Source of the DNA: an uncultured Collinsella sp.
GTDB taxonomy: Bacteria; Actinomycetota; Coriobacteriia; Coriobacteriales; Coriobacteriaceae
Reading direction: 5' to 3'
NCBI GenBank assembly: GCA_959600835.1
Contig: CAUGNQ010000009.1
Span: 1 to 55,668 of the forward strand
Length of the DNA stretch: 55,668 nucleotides
Shown here one piece after another: positions 1 through 10,044 of this stretch. The position numbers were made by a program, and so were the translations under genes. The notes beneath the pieces are model-generated. The model did no database searches. It was not told the DNA's origin and saw nothing but the letters and a program-made list of their open reading frames with translations. Position 1 is the stretch's first letter; every line of letters starts with the position of its first letter.

Positions 1-155
1 GCCGCGCGGCAAGGAGATATATTGCCAGACCGGAGGGGCGCCGGGGGCGGGAATCTGGGTGTACACATTTCCTACACAATTTGGGATCCGACTAACGTTT
101 GCCAGCCGTTAACTACCGCTCACCGAGCATCTCTTTATATAAGGCAGTCTCATGG
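1..155. other. unassigned window edge
   Basis: No gene or convincing signal is visible in these first bases. They lie just downstream of the minus-strand phosphohexomutase gene and may hold its 3' untranslated region. The upstream neighbour is outside the window. Confidence 0.3.
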
Positions 156-1556
156 TTAAAGCGGATACGTTCCCCTAGCTAAAGCACAGCCAGCATCGAG
201 CAACTCATCACGTTCTTCCACCGAGAACCCCTCGGCGTAGACGCGCACCACTGGTTCGGTCCCGCTAGGACGGACCAGCAGCCACGTGTCATCCTCGAAT
301 GACAGACGCAAGCCGTCCATATGACTAACGTTTTGCGGCACCTTGCCACAAATCGACTTGGGGTTTACGCCCGGCAGCAGGGTTCGTAACGTTTCGGCAT
401 CTTCGGCCTCAAGGCGCAAATCGCGTCGACCGTAACTCGTCTTACCAAAACTGTCCTCGAGTTGGTCGACCAGAACGCCCAAAGGCGCGTCCGTCTTTGC
501 CATAAGCTCACACAGAATCAGACAGGCGAGGATTCCATCGCGCTCGGGCATATGCGCGGCGATGCCGATACCACCGGCTTCCTCGCCGCCTATGAGGACG
601 CCACCCTTCTTCATCTCTGCCGCTATATATTTGAAACCGACTGGTTTGACGGTCACGCGGCAGCCAAGCGCCTCGGCAATGCGACGCACGAGCGTCGAGC
701 ACGAAAGATTGACGACGACGCGTCCCTCCAAATTACGAAATTGAACCAAGTCGCCCAAAACGAGCGCCATGATCTGATGCGGATGTATATATCTGCCGCG
801 CTCGTCAACCGCGCCGATACGGTCGGCGTCGCCGTCGGTCACCAGGCCAGCGCAAGCTCCGTCCTCGATAACCGTATGCTCGCAAGCGTCCACCCACGGC
901 TCAACGGGGTCGGGGCAGATATCTTCTTGGTCAGGCGCCTGCCCGGCGTGAATCTCGTGCACCTCAACGCCAAGCTCGCGCAGCAAGTCGGCTAGATAGC
1001 CCTGGGCTGCGCCGCCCATGGGGTCAACAACCACGCGCAGGTGCGCGGCGCGGATGGCTTCGGCATCGACAAACGATGCCACCGCTTGCATATAGTCAGG
1101 AATGATATCCGCGGTGCGATATTGCCCCTCGATCCCCATTGGCTCGGGAGCCATGGTCTCTTCGAGCTCTTCGATGACATCCTGGTTGGCGGTCGAGCCG
1201 TCACCCATGCGAATCTTGAGACACAGATAACCCTGCGGATGATGGGACCCCGTCACCATGAGCGCGCCGCACGCCTCACCGTCATAAGCCGCCGCCCACG
1301 TAAGGGCAGGGGTCGGAACAGGTCGCGAAGCGAGCACGGCGTCTAGCCCGTGCGCTGCTAGCACACCCGCCGCAAGCTCAGCGAACTCGCGCGCCAGGGG
1401 CCGAGTGTCGAACCCTATATATACCGTTTTGCCCGGATTGGTCTTTTGCCACAACTCGCCGACGGCATCGGCGATACGGGCAACGTTATCGGCAGTGAAG
1501 TCCTCATCGACGCGAGCACGCCAACCGTCAGTTCCAAAATGAATTATCGCGCACAC
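156..1556 (-). CDS. alpha-D-phosphohexomutase family protein (phosphoglucomutase/phosphomannomutase)
   Basis: A 466-residue cytosolic enzyme of the alpha-D-phosphohexomutase family, which moves phosphate between C1 and C6 of hexose phosphates. All four signature loops are visible: an active-site loop TGSHHPQGY in place of the usual TASHNP, a metal loop DGDADRIG, a sugar loop GEEAGG, and a C-terminal phosphate loop RPSGTEPVVRVY. I place the start at a GTG (1556) because a GAGGTG Shine-Dalgarno lies seven bases upstream and the protein then begins close to the typical HFGTDGWR motif. The longer frame to 1640 has no family-like N-terminus. The exact sugar cannot be told from sequence. The Asn-to-His change beside the catalytic serine is seen in some family members. 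Confidence 0.9.
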   Translation of the reverse strand: MCAIIHFGTDGWRARVDEDFTADNVARIADAVGELWQKTNPGKTVYIGFDTRPLAREFAELAAGVLAAHGLDAVLASRPVPTPALTWAAAYDGEACGALMVTGSHHPQGYLCLKIRMGDGSTANQDVIEELEETMAPEPMGIEGQYRTADIIPDYMQAVASFVDAEAIRAAHLRVVVDPMGGAAQGYLADLLRELGVEVHEIHAGQAPDQEDICPDPVEPWVDACEHTVIEDGACAGLVTDGDADRIGAVDERGRYIHPHQIMALVLGDLVQFRNLEGRVVVNLSCSTLVRRIAEALGCRVTVKPVGFKYIAAEMKKGGVLIGGEEAGGIGIAAHMPERDGILACLILCELMAKTDAPLGVLVDQLEDSFGKTSYGRRDLRLEAEDAETLRTLLPGVNPKSICGKVPQNVSHMDGLRLSFEDDTWLLVRPSGTEPVVRVYAEGFSVEERDELLDAGCALARGTYPL

Positions 1557-1679
1557 GCGCAGACACCTCACAGTGTTTGGATCATGGTACGCATGAGGTA
1601 TACCCGCGATACACGCTCGGCAACCTGCCGGCACCAGCATTCACCATTTGGGCAAATGCTGCCGAGGACATGCAGGCAA

Positions 1680-1709
1680 TAAAAAAACCGCCCCGTATGG
1701 AGCGGTTTT
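1680..1709 (-). terminator. Rho-independent terminator after mmuM
   Basis: AAAACCGC and GCGGTTTT arms form a hairpin followed on the minus strand by further T residues, six bases past the mmuM stop codon. It separates mmuM from the phosphohexomutase gene. Confidence 0.8.
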
Positions 1710-1714
1710 GCCCT

Positions 1715-2608
1715 TTATATATCGAGCGCCTCGGCCATCGCTGCCGTAGTGATTGCCGTAGTTCCACAGCAACTGCCCACCATTGCGGCACCGGCATGTC
1801 TCCATTCGATGCATGCGCGCGCGAAAGCTTCGGGGTTCTCGTGCCATACGGGGCCATCCTGAGTCTGGACCGGATCGCCCACGTTGGGACGCACCGTGAC
1901 GGGAGTAGTCGCCGATGCAACCATCCTGCGCACCGCCGCGTTCGCGGCCGCAAGCGAACAGCAATTAACACCAACCGAGTTTGCGCCGTGTTTTTCGGCG
2001 TACAAAACGGCTGCCTCAATGTTGAGGCCATCGCCCAACAGGTCGCCCTTATCGTCAACGACAAAACTCACCAGAACAGGCATGCCGTCGGCGGCATCTC
2101 GGGCGCCGGCAAGCATGGGCTGCAAATTACGGATAGACGTCACCGTCTCGATCAGCAGACCGTCAACACCAGCATTGAGCAAGGCGTGCGCCTGTTCGCG
2201 CGCAATGCCTCGGATCTCACGAAACTCGGCCGAGTCCTCGGCAAACCACTCAATACCGATCGGACCCATCGAGCCCAGCAGCAGCTGAGGGTGCGCCTGG
2301 CGGGCATCGTCGACGGCCCCGCGATTGACCTCCGCCACGGACGGCGCAATCTGGTCGTGCTTGAGGGCATAGCTTGATGCCTGAAAGGTATTGGTAATGA
2401 GTACCTGCGCGCCGGCGGCGACATACAAGCGATGGATACGAGAAACGGTCTGCGGCTCTGCCAGATTCCAAAACGCCGGTGGAATATCGGCGGCGTCGTA
2501 CTCACTCAACAGAACACTGCCCATGGGGCCCTGCGCCAACAAGGTCTCGCTCGACAAGCGGCGCGTAAGTTCCTCGGCACCAAAGCGATTGTAATAACTC
2601 GTATCCAT
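1715..2608 (-). CDS. mmuM: homocysteine S-methyltransferase
   Basis: A 297-residue single-domain homocysteine S-methyltransferase (Pfam S-methyl_trans). The family moves a methyl group to homocysteine to make methionine, usually from S-methylmethionine or S-adenosylmethionine, using a zinc bound by three cysteines. The zinc site is visible as VNCCS at about residue 220 and GSCCGTT near the C-terminus. The length fits stand-alone MmuM rather than cobalamin-dependent MetH. It starts ten bases after the DtxR-like gene on the same strand, so the two are probably cotranscribed. The Shine-Dalgarno (GGGA) is weak. The methyl donor is inferred only from the family. Confidence 0.88.
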   Translation of the reverse strand: MDTSYYNRFGAEELTRRLSSETLLAQGPMGSVLLSEYDAADIPPAFWNLAEPQTVSRIHRLYVAAGAQVLITNTFQASSYALKHDQIAPSVAEVNRGAVDDARQAHPQLLLGSMGPIGIEWFAEDSAEFREIRGIAREQAHALLNAGVDGLLIETVTSIRNLQPMLAGARDAADGMPVLVSFVVDDKGDLLGDGLNIEAAVLYAEKHGANSVGVNCCSLAAANAAVRRMVASATTPVTVRPNVGDPVQTQDGPVWHENPEAFARACIEWRHAGAAMVGSCCGTTAITTAAMAEALDI

Positions 2609-2618
2609 ATATATCCCG

Positions 2619-3041
2619 CTATTCCTCGACGCTGATTCCCTGCTTTTCGAGATAGGCGAGCCAGCGGTTCATCGTGTCCTCGGATAGCGCATGCTCCATC
2701 ATGCAGGCCTCGGAATCGGCTCGCTCAAATTCGACACCGAGCTCCTGAACCAAAAACGTGCGGACGAGGCGATGACGGTACCAGATAGCCGTGCCAACCT
2801 CGCGGCCGCGATCGGTCAGGACTACCTTGCCGTAGTGCGATTGCTCGACAAGCTCGGATGCCTTGAGCGCCGAAACCGCTTTATTGACCGATGCCTTGGA
2901 GACGCCAAGGCGCTGCGCGATGTCGACCGATCGCACGCCGTTGGTTTCCCCCTCTTCGCTTTCAATGCGAACCATGCACTCCAAGTAGTCTTCGTTCGCC
3001 ACCGTCAGATGTAGTTCGCGCGAGCTATTTGTCGTATCCAT
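2619..3041 (-). CDS. DtxR/MntR-family metal-dependent transcriptional repressor
   Basis: A 140-residue protein with an N-terminal winged helix (recognition region near GVSKASVNKAVSALK) and the dimerisation/metal-binding segment of DtxR/MntR proteins, including EACMMEHALSED with the usual acid/Cys/His metal ligands. It lacks the C-terminal SH3-like domain of DtxR, so its length is MntR-like. I prefer the ATG at 3041, preceded by GAAGGGA, over an in-frame ATG 21 bases upstream with no ribosome site. It is divergent from pepT across a 120-bp gap that holds a perfect 9-bp-arm palindrome, a candidate operator. Whether it senses Mn or Fe cannot be read from sequence. Confidence 0.85.
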   Translation of the reverse strand: MDTTNSSRELHLTVANEDYLECMVRIESEEGETNGVRSVDIAQRLGVSKASVNKAVSALKASELVEQSHYGKVVLTDRGREVGTAIWYRHRLVRTFLVQELGVEFERADSEACMMEHALSEDTMNRWLAYLEKQGISVEE

Positions 3042-3094
3042 GATCTTCCGTCCCTTCTGCATTCATTGGCTGATTCTACCCCATCCAAGCGTCG

Positions 3095-3114
3095 CGGTAT
3101 GCCGTGGCATACCG
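3095..3114. promoter_or_regulatory. 20-bp palindrome between divergent dtxR-like and pepT genes
   Basis: Two perfect 9-bp arms, CGGTATGCC and GGCATACCG, are separated by GT. The site lies just upstream of TGCTAGAGT, a plausible extended -10 for pepT. Size and symmetry suit a dimeric repressor. That the neighbouring DtxR-like protein binds it is an inference. Confidence 0.5.
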
Positions 3115-3161
3115 TGCTAGAGTTCTTGTTGCACACGACGACCAAGATTGGAGCGGTCTTT

Positions 3162-4409
3162 ATGGAAAACACCACCACGAACCCCGATGTCCTCGAGCGC
3201 TTTTTGCGCTACGTCCAGATCAACACGCAGTCCGAGGATGCAAACTGCGACCAGGTACCCTCGAGCGCCGTTCAGTTTGACCTTGCCAACGTGCTGGCTG
3301 AAGAGCTGCGCGAGCTTGGTGCGGAAGATGCCCACGTGACCGAGCACGCCTATGTCTGCGCGCATATCCCCGCAAGTGTGGGCGCTGAGGACAAGCCCGC
3401 CCTGGGCCTGATCGCCCATCTCGACACCACCGAAGTTGCACCGGGCGCCGGCGTGAAGCCGCACATCGTGCACTACGAAGGCGGCGACCTGGTCTGCGGC
3501 ACGGTTGACGGTAAGCCCGTTGCCATGAGTACCGCCAAGCTTCCCGCCCTGAACGACCTCGCGGGTGAGGACCTGGTCTGCAGCGATGGCACCACGCTGC
3601 TGGGCGCGGACGACAAGGCAGGCGTCGCCGAGATCATGTCGCTTGTCGCGCGTATCGCTCAGGACCCTTCTCTGCCCCATCCCGCACTCGGCATTTGCTT
3701 CTGCCCTGACGAGGAGATCGGCCACGGAGCCGAGCTGTTGGATATCGATACCTTTGGCTGCAAGTATGCCTACACGGTCGACGGTGGCCCCATCGGCGAG
3801 CTGGAGTGGGAGTGCTTTAATGCCGCTGAGGCGACCGTCTGCTTTGAGGGCCAGTCCATCCACCCGGGCGACGCCAAAGGCCGTATGGTTAACGCAGGCA
3901 ATCTGTTCTGCGACTTCAACGCGTTGCTCCCCTACGTGCAGCGCCCGGAGTATACGGAAGGCTACGAGGGCTTTTATCACCTTGAGGGTGTATCTGCAAC
4001 CGTCGATCACGCCACAGCGCGCTATATCGTCCGCGACCATGACGCAGCCAAGTTCCAGCAGAAACTCGACCTTATTGATGCCGCCGCCTCGATGCTCAAC
4101 CAGCGCTTGGGTGACAAGCGCGTGACGGTCGAGATTAAGCAGCAGTATCGAAATATGGCCGAGATCGTTCGTGACTATCCCGAGCTTATTGATGTTGCCA
4201 AGGAAGCCTACCTTGCCTGCGGCGTTGAGCCCCAAGTGCTGCCGATTCGCGGCGGCACCGACGGCGCGCAGCTGTCGTTCCGCGGTCTGCCCTGCCCCAA
4301 CCTTTCCACCGGCGGCTATTGCTACCACGGCGTCAACGAGTTTGTCCCGGTCAGTTCGCTCGTCAAGATGACCGACGTCCTGCAGGAGCTCGTCGCCCGT
4401 TTCGCATAA
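3162..4409 (+). CDS. pepT: peptidase T (tripeptide aminopeptidase, M20B)
   Basis: A 415-residue cytosolic di-zinc aminopeptidase that removes the N-terminal residue of tripeptides. M20 signatures appear in order: AHLDTTE (H86, D88), LGADDKAG with the bridging aspartate, PDEEIGHG with the catalytic and metal-binding glutamates, the typical GQSIHPGDAKG, and a C-terminal PIRGGTDGAQ histidine/arginine region. The start is the ATG preceded by GGAG. A 96-base in-frame extension upstream runs through the palindrome and looks non-coding. Length is within a few residues of characterised PepT. It is followed by a clear terminator. Confidence 0.95.
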   Translation: MENTTTNPDVLERFLRYVQINTQSEDANCDQVPSSAVQFDLANVLAEELRELGAEDAHVTEHAYVCAHIPASVGAEDKPALGLIAHLDTTEVAPGAGVKPHIVHYEGGDLVCGTVDGKPVAMSTAKLPALNDLAGEDLVCSDGTTLLGADDKAGVAEIMSLVARIAQDPSLPHPALGICFCPDEEIGHGAELLDIDTFGCKYAYTVDGGPIGELEWECFNAAEATVCFEGQSIHPGDAKGRMVNAGNLFCDFNALLPYVQRPEYTEGYEGFYHLEGVSATVDHATARYIVRDHDAAKFQQKLDLIDAAASMLNQRLGDKRVTVEIKQQYRNMAEIVRDYPELIDVAKEAYLACGVEPQVLPIRGGTDGAQLSFRGLPCPNLSTGGYCYHGVNEFVPVSSLVKMTDVLQELVARFA

Positions 4410-4438
4410 GCCTGGCTGCATAAGCCCAAAAGACGAAT

Positions 4439-4472
4439 CGCCCCGTCCTCTACAGAGAACGGGGCGGTTTTT
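4439..4472 (+). terminator. Rho-independent terminator after pepT
   Basis: CGCCCCGT and ACGGGGCG arms enclose a 12-base loop and are followed by GTTTTTG. It ends the pepT transcript. Confidence 0.85.
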
Positions 4473-4507
4473 GATACAAGGGGAGTAGTCAACATCGCAG
4501 GTTGAGC

Positions 4508-4660
4508 CAACGTCAGCGAGCGACGTCCAAGGCGAACAAGTTGGCATGAAAAAGGCAGGGCATTGACCTTCTGGTCATGCCTTGCCTTTTGAATGACAAA
4601 TTGTCGCCTTGGGCGGCGCGCAGCGTCGAGTCGTTACGGCGTTTGGTAAAACGCCGTAAC
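4508..4660 (-). repeat. ~150-bp multi-hairpin intergenic repeat, copy 1
   Basis: This belongs to a family found at five places in the window. Shared blocks are CAGCGAGCGACGTCC, a hairpin of AAGGCA-GGCAT around ACCTTCTGGT, an outer arm containing GACAAATTGTCGC, GCGCAGCGTCGA, and a last hairpin GTTACGGCGTT/AACGCCGTAAC. Read on the minus strand the last hairpin follows directly after the LCP-gene stop codon, so the element begins exactly where the gene ends. Confidence 0.8.
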
Positions 4661-5896
4661 TTAGTAGTTGGCCTCGTAACCGTTGCCGTCGCCGGTGGGC
4701 TGTTCGTAGTAGTCCGAATCGCTCGAATCGCTTGAGCCATCGGAATCGTCAGAGCTGACCGATGAGGTTGCGGTGCCGTTTGCGTAGTCGTCAGACGTGT
4801 TGTTGCTGAGGTCGCCGATCGTAGAGCTGGAGCCGTCGGAAAGACCCATGGTGTTGGGACCCTTGGGATCCTTGCCGGCATCGACGCGCTCCATCATTTC
4901 CTTGAGCACGTCCTCGTAGACAAAGACGTAGCTCACACCGTCAATCATGGTGCTGTCGTCGGCGTACGAGGGCAGGTTGGCCGAGTAGATACCGTCGACA
5001 TCCATACCGCGCATGGCGTTGACCGTAGCCACGATATCCTGAACGCTCATATCGGTTACAAGCATATCGGACAGCGAATTAACCAGGCCAAAGATCTTCG
5101 TGGCATCGAAGTTATTGAGAATCTGGTTGGCAAGGGCGCCAAGCACCTGACGCTGGTGGCGCATGCGCGTGTAATCGCCGTCGGCATAGGTGTAGCGGCA
5201 GCGGGCATAGGTAAGGGCGGTGGCACCGTCCATATGCTGCTGGCCAGCGGTAATCTTAATATCCAGGTGCTCGGGGTCGTCAACATCATCGGTTGCGTTA
5301 ATGTCGATACCGCCAACCGAATCAATCAGCGCCTGCATACCGTCGAAGCTGACCTCGGCATAGTGGGAAATCTGAACACCGCACAGCTCGTTGACCGCCT
5401 CGACCATGGCCTCGGCGCCGCCAACGGTATGGCAGGCGTTGATCTTCATGGTCTCGCCCTTGTACTCGACCTTGGTGTCGCGCGGAACGGAAATGAGCGT
5501 CGCCTGCTTTTGCGTGGGGTCGATGCGTGCCAGGATAATCGAGTCGGCACGATACGTATCCTCGCCCGGACGGCCGTCGGTGCCAAGAAGCAGCACGTAG
5601 AACGGATCCTTTGCCTCATCGGTGTCAACCAGAACCCGACGCAGATTGTCAGTAATGACATTAGAATCGCCGAGCTTGCCCATAATGGTGGCAAACCACA
5701 GGCCGGCAGCGGTAGTGGCACTCAGCAGCACGCCAAGCACGACAATGAGCGCGACGTGACGAATCGTGTGGCTACGGCGGCGTTGACGAGCGCGCTCGGA
5801 ATAGCGAGCCACGTTATCGCGACTGTAGATCTTGGCCTGCGCACCAGTTGAGGGTCTTCGGGTGGTGGTATCCGCGAGGGGCTTTTTATTAAACAT
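4661..5896 (-). CDS. LytR-CpsA-Psr (LCP) family cell-envelope ligase
   Basis: A 411-residue type II membrane protein: a basic cytosolic N-terminus, one transmembrane helix at about residues 48-70, and an extracellular LCP domain. LCP enzymes transfer lipid-linked wall polymers onto peptidoglycan. Diagnostic segments are LLLGTDGRPGEDTYRADSI, ISVPRDTKVE, and the arginine-rich RCRYTYADGDYTRMRHQR. After about residue 345 the chain becomes a Ser/Asp/Gly-rich low-complexity tail, a probable wall-facing linker. The ATG at 5896 has AGG six bases upstream and lies 12 bases after the murA stop, so the two wall genes are likely cotranscribed. The polymer attached is unknown. Confidence 0.9.
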   Translation of the reverse strand: MFNKKPLADTTTRRPSTGAQAKIYSRDNVARYSERARQRRRSHTIRHVALIVVLGVLLSATTAAGLWFATIMGKLGDSNVITDNLRRVLVDTDEAKDPFYVLLLGTDGRPGEDTYRADSIILARIDPTQKQATLISVPRDTKVEYKGETMKINACHTVGGAEAMVEAVNELCGVQISHYAEVSFDGMQALIDSVGGIDINATDDVDDPEHLDIKITAGQQHMDGATALTYARCRYTYADGDYTRMRHQRQVLGALANQILNNFDATKIFGLVNSLSDMLVTDMSVQDIVATVNAMRGMDVDGIYSANLPSYADDSTMIDGVSYVFVYEDVLKEMMERVDAGKDPKGPNTMGLSDGSSSTIGDLSNNTSDDYANGTATSSVSSDDSDGSSDSSDSDYYEQPTGDGNGYEANY

Positions 5897-5908
5897 AGGC
5901 AACCTGTA

Positions 5909-7192
5909 TTAGTAGATGACGGGATCGGGGACGGTAGCATGCTCGACATGCGCGCCGAGCGCCTGCAGCTTTTCGACAAACTGCTCGTAGCCGCGCTTGA
6001 TGTGATGGATAGCCGAAACCTCGGTCGTCCCGTCGGCGATCAAGCCCGCTACGACGAGGGCCGCTCCGCCGCGCAAATCGGGCGAGGTAACCTGTGCACC
6101 CGAGAAGCCCTTGGCGCCATGAATCATGGCATGATGGCTCTCGATACGAATGTCGGCACCCATGCGCACCAGCTCAGAGGCAAACATAAAGCGATTCTCG
6201 AAGATGTTCTCGGTAATAACGGAACTGCCGTCGGCAAGGGCGGAGAGCACCATAATTTGTGCCTGCATGTCGGTCGGGAAACCGGGGAACGGAAGCGTCT
6301 GGATGTCGACCGGCTTGATACGCTCGGCACGGTTCACATGGACGCCATCCTCGACGCGCTCGCAGTCGATACCCATGAGCTCCATCTTCTTGAGCACCAT
6401 GCCCAAATGAATGGGGCAAAAGCCCGTGACATCGACACCGCGATCGTCCGCCATCAACGCACCGGCGACGATAAAGGTACCGGCCTCGATGCGGTCGCCC
6501 ACCACGCGATGGATAACGGGATGGAGCTCTTCCACGCCTTCGATAGTCACGACGGGCGTACCGGCGCCAACAATCTTGGCGCCCATCTCGTTGAGCATGT
6601 TGGCGAGATCGACGATCTCGGGCTCGCGGGCGGCATTGTCGATAACCGTGGTGCCCTGTGCGCGCACAGAGGCCATGATGAGATTCTCGGTCGCACCGAC
6701 GCTGGCGAACTCGAGCGTGACGGTGGTACCGCGCAGACCTTGGGGCGCATTAGCGTTGATGTAACCGTGGGCGGTATCGAACTCAACGCCCAGGGCCTCA
6801 AGACCAAGAATGTGCATATCGATCTTACGAGCACCCAGGTTGCAGCCGCCCGGCATGGCAATTTTGGCGCGATGGAAGCGGCCCAGCAGGGGCCCCATGA
6901 CGGCGGTGGAAGCGCGCATCTTGGCAACGAGCTCGTAGGGGGCCTCCCATGAATCGACCTGAGAGGTATCAATCTCGAGCGTGTGCTCGTCGAGAACATC
7001 GATCGTAGCGCCCATGCCCTTGAGCACCTTGCCCATCACGTGCACATCGGAAATATCGGGCACGTTCTGCAGCGTCGTCTTGCCCGGCGCCAGAAGCGTT
7101 GCCGCCATGAGTTTGAGCGCGGAGTTCTTGGCGCCCGAGACGGGCACGGAGCCTCCGATGGCGTGGCCACCCTCAACGCGGATAATATCCAA
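5909..7192 (-). CDS. murA: UDP-N-acetylglucosamine 1-carboxyvinyltransferase
   Basis: A 427-residue MurA, the first committed enzyme of peptidoglycan synthesis, which transfers enolpyruvate from PEP to UDP-GlcNAc in the cytosol. The substrate lysine motif SGAKNSALKLM and the catalytic cysteine (C117, in MPGGCNLGARKID) are both present, so classical fosfomycin sensitivity at this residue would be expected. Translation appears to start at a TTG (7192) with AAGGG six bases upstream; no ATG fits the family N-terminus. It follows the ATP synthase terminator, so it probably has its own promoter or read-through supply. Confidence 0.95.
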   Translation of the reverse strand: MDIIRVEGGHAIGGSVPVSGAKNSALKLMAATLLAPGKTTLQNVPDISDVHVMGKVLKGMGATIDVLDEHTLEIDTSQVDSWEAPYELVAKMRASTAVMGPLLGRFHRAKIAMPGGCNLGARKIDMHILGLEALGVEFDTAHGYINANAPQGLRGTTVTLEFASVGATENLIMASVRAQGTTVIDNAAREPEIVDLANMLNEMGAKIVGAGTPVVTIEGVEELHPVIHRVVGDRIEAGTFIVAGALMADDRGVDVTGFCPIHLGMVLKKMELMGIDCERVEDGVHVNRAERIKPVDIQTLPFPGFPTDMQAQIMVLSALADGSSVITENIFENRFMFASELVRMGADIRIESHHAMIHGAKGFSGAQVTSPDLRGGAALVVAGLIADGTTEVSAIHHIKRGYEQFVEKLQALGAHVEHATVPDPVIY

Positions 7193-7205
7193 GGTCTACC
7201 CTTTC

Positions 7206-7244
7206 AAAAAGCATGCCCGGGGTGGCTGGGCCATCCCGGGCATG
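7206..7244 (-). terminator. terminator at the end of the ATP synthase operon
   Basis: Perfect CATGCCCGGG/CCCGGGCATG arms are extended by TGG/CCA inside and followed on the minus strand by CTTTTTG. It lies between the atpC stop and the murA start. Confidence 0.85.
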
Positions 7245-7280
7245 ATGTGTTCGCAAATGGTCGAACGCTAAATCGTTTGA

Positions 7281-7673
7281 CTATTGGGCAAGCTTGAGCT
7301 TACACCATGCGATTTCATTATAGAGGTAGGCGCGGCGTGCATCATCCTCCGACAAATTACCCAGCTTCTCTTCAAAACCTTGAATATCAGCTTTAAGCTT
7401 GTCGGCATCGACGGTCGCCAAATCGCAAGCGCGCTCGGCGAGAACGGTCACGACATCGTCCGCAACCTGGGCATAGCCGCCGGCCACGGCAAACGTGTGG
7501 TCGACAGTGCCCATGGCCTTATCGGAAACGCGAACGTAACCGCGGTCGATCGTGCAGATCTCGCTGGAGTGAGCAGGCAGGACGCCAAACTCGCCATCCG
7601 TGGACGGAATCGACACAAACGCAGCGTCGCCCTCATAGGCGCAGCTCACGGGGCACACGATGCGGATACGCAT
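7281..7673 (-). CDS. atpC: F1 ATP synthase epsilon subunit
   Basis: A 130-residue epsilon subunit. It has the N-terminal beta-sandwich (CPVSCAYEGDAAFVSIPSTD then GEFGVLPAHS, the family hallmark) and a C-terminal two-helix segment. It sits on the central stalk and can brake ATP hydrolysis. It starts four bases after atpD, with GGGAGAAG as ribosome site, and is the last gene of the operon. Confidence 0.95.
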   Translation of the reverse strand: MRIRIVCPVSCAYEGDAAFVSIPSTDGEFGVLPAHSSEICTIDRGYVRVSDKAMGTVDHTFAVAGGYAQVADDVVTVLAERACDLATVDADKLKADIQGFEEKLGNLSEDDARRAYLYNEIAWCKLKLAQ

Positions 7674-7676
7674 AAC

Positions 7677-9130
<1,454 letters not shown>

Positions 9131-9131
<1 letters not shown>

Positions 9132-10039
9132 TACTGTTCCTCCAATGCTGAGGCTCCGCCGACGATCTCGTTAATCTCGGTCGTGATCGAAGCCTGGCGC
9201 ACGCGACTATACGTGCGGGTAAGGGTCGAGATGATCGCGGTGGCGTTTTCCGTCGCGGAGTGCATGGCCTTGCGGCGTGCACCCTGCTCGGCAGCCGCCG
9301 AATCGATCAGGGCCTGGTAGATGACCGTCAGGATATAAGACGGCACAAGCTTGCCGAGAACATGCTCGGGAGAGGGCACGAACTCGAACGTGGACGAGAT
9401 GCGCTTAGGGGCGTCGGTCTCGTTCTTACGCGGACCGTGGGCCATAGCGATCATCTCGGGGTCGAGCGGCAACAGATGCTCGACGCGAAGCTCCTGATCC
9501 ACGCGGTTCTTGGCGTGGTGGTAGACAAGCTCGACACGGTCAAGCTCACCGGCACGATACGCATCGCAGATATGAGAGGAGATCATGCGGGCCTGATTGA
9601 AATCGGGCTCAGAGGAGTTGCCCTCAAAGTGCATGACGACGTTTGCGCGGTCACGGAAATACGTGGCCGGTTTGCGCCCACACGCGATGATCTCGCACTC
9701 GATGCCGTCGTTCGCCCAAGAAGCGGCGAGCTTTTCGGCCGTGCGCTCCACCGTCGTATTGAAACCGCCGGCAAGGCCGCGGTCCGAGGCAATAACGACA
9801 ATCAGGCCATGCTTGACGCTCTCATGCTTCTGCAGCATGGGATCGGTGCCCGAACAGGAGGCGTCGCCGGCGACCGTCAACATGACGTCGGTCAGCGCCT
9901 CCTTATAGGGCTCGGCCTGCTTGGAGCGATCGAGGGCACGACGGATCTTGGCCGTAGAGACCATCTCCATCGTGCGCGTGATCTGCTTGGTCGTGGTAAC
10001 CGAGGAGATTCGCTTCTTAATGTCGCGAAGGTTGGCCAT
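9131..10039 (-). CDS. atpG: F1 ATP synthase gamma subunit
   Basis: A 302-residue gamma subunit, the rotating shaft of F1. N-terminal LRDIKKRISSVTTTKQITRT and the C-terminal helix ending ASITTEINEIVGGASAL are characteristic. It lies between atpA and atpD with a five-base gap to atpA. Confidence 0.96.
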
Positions 10040-10044
10040 GGGGC

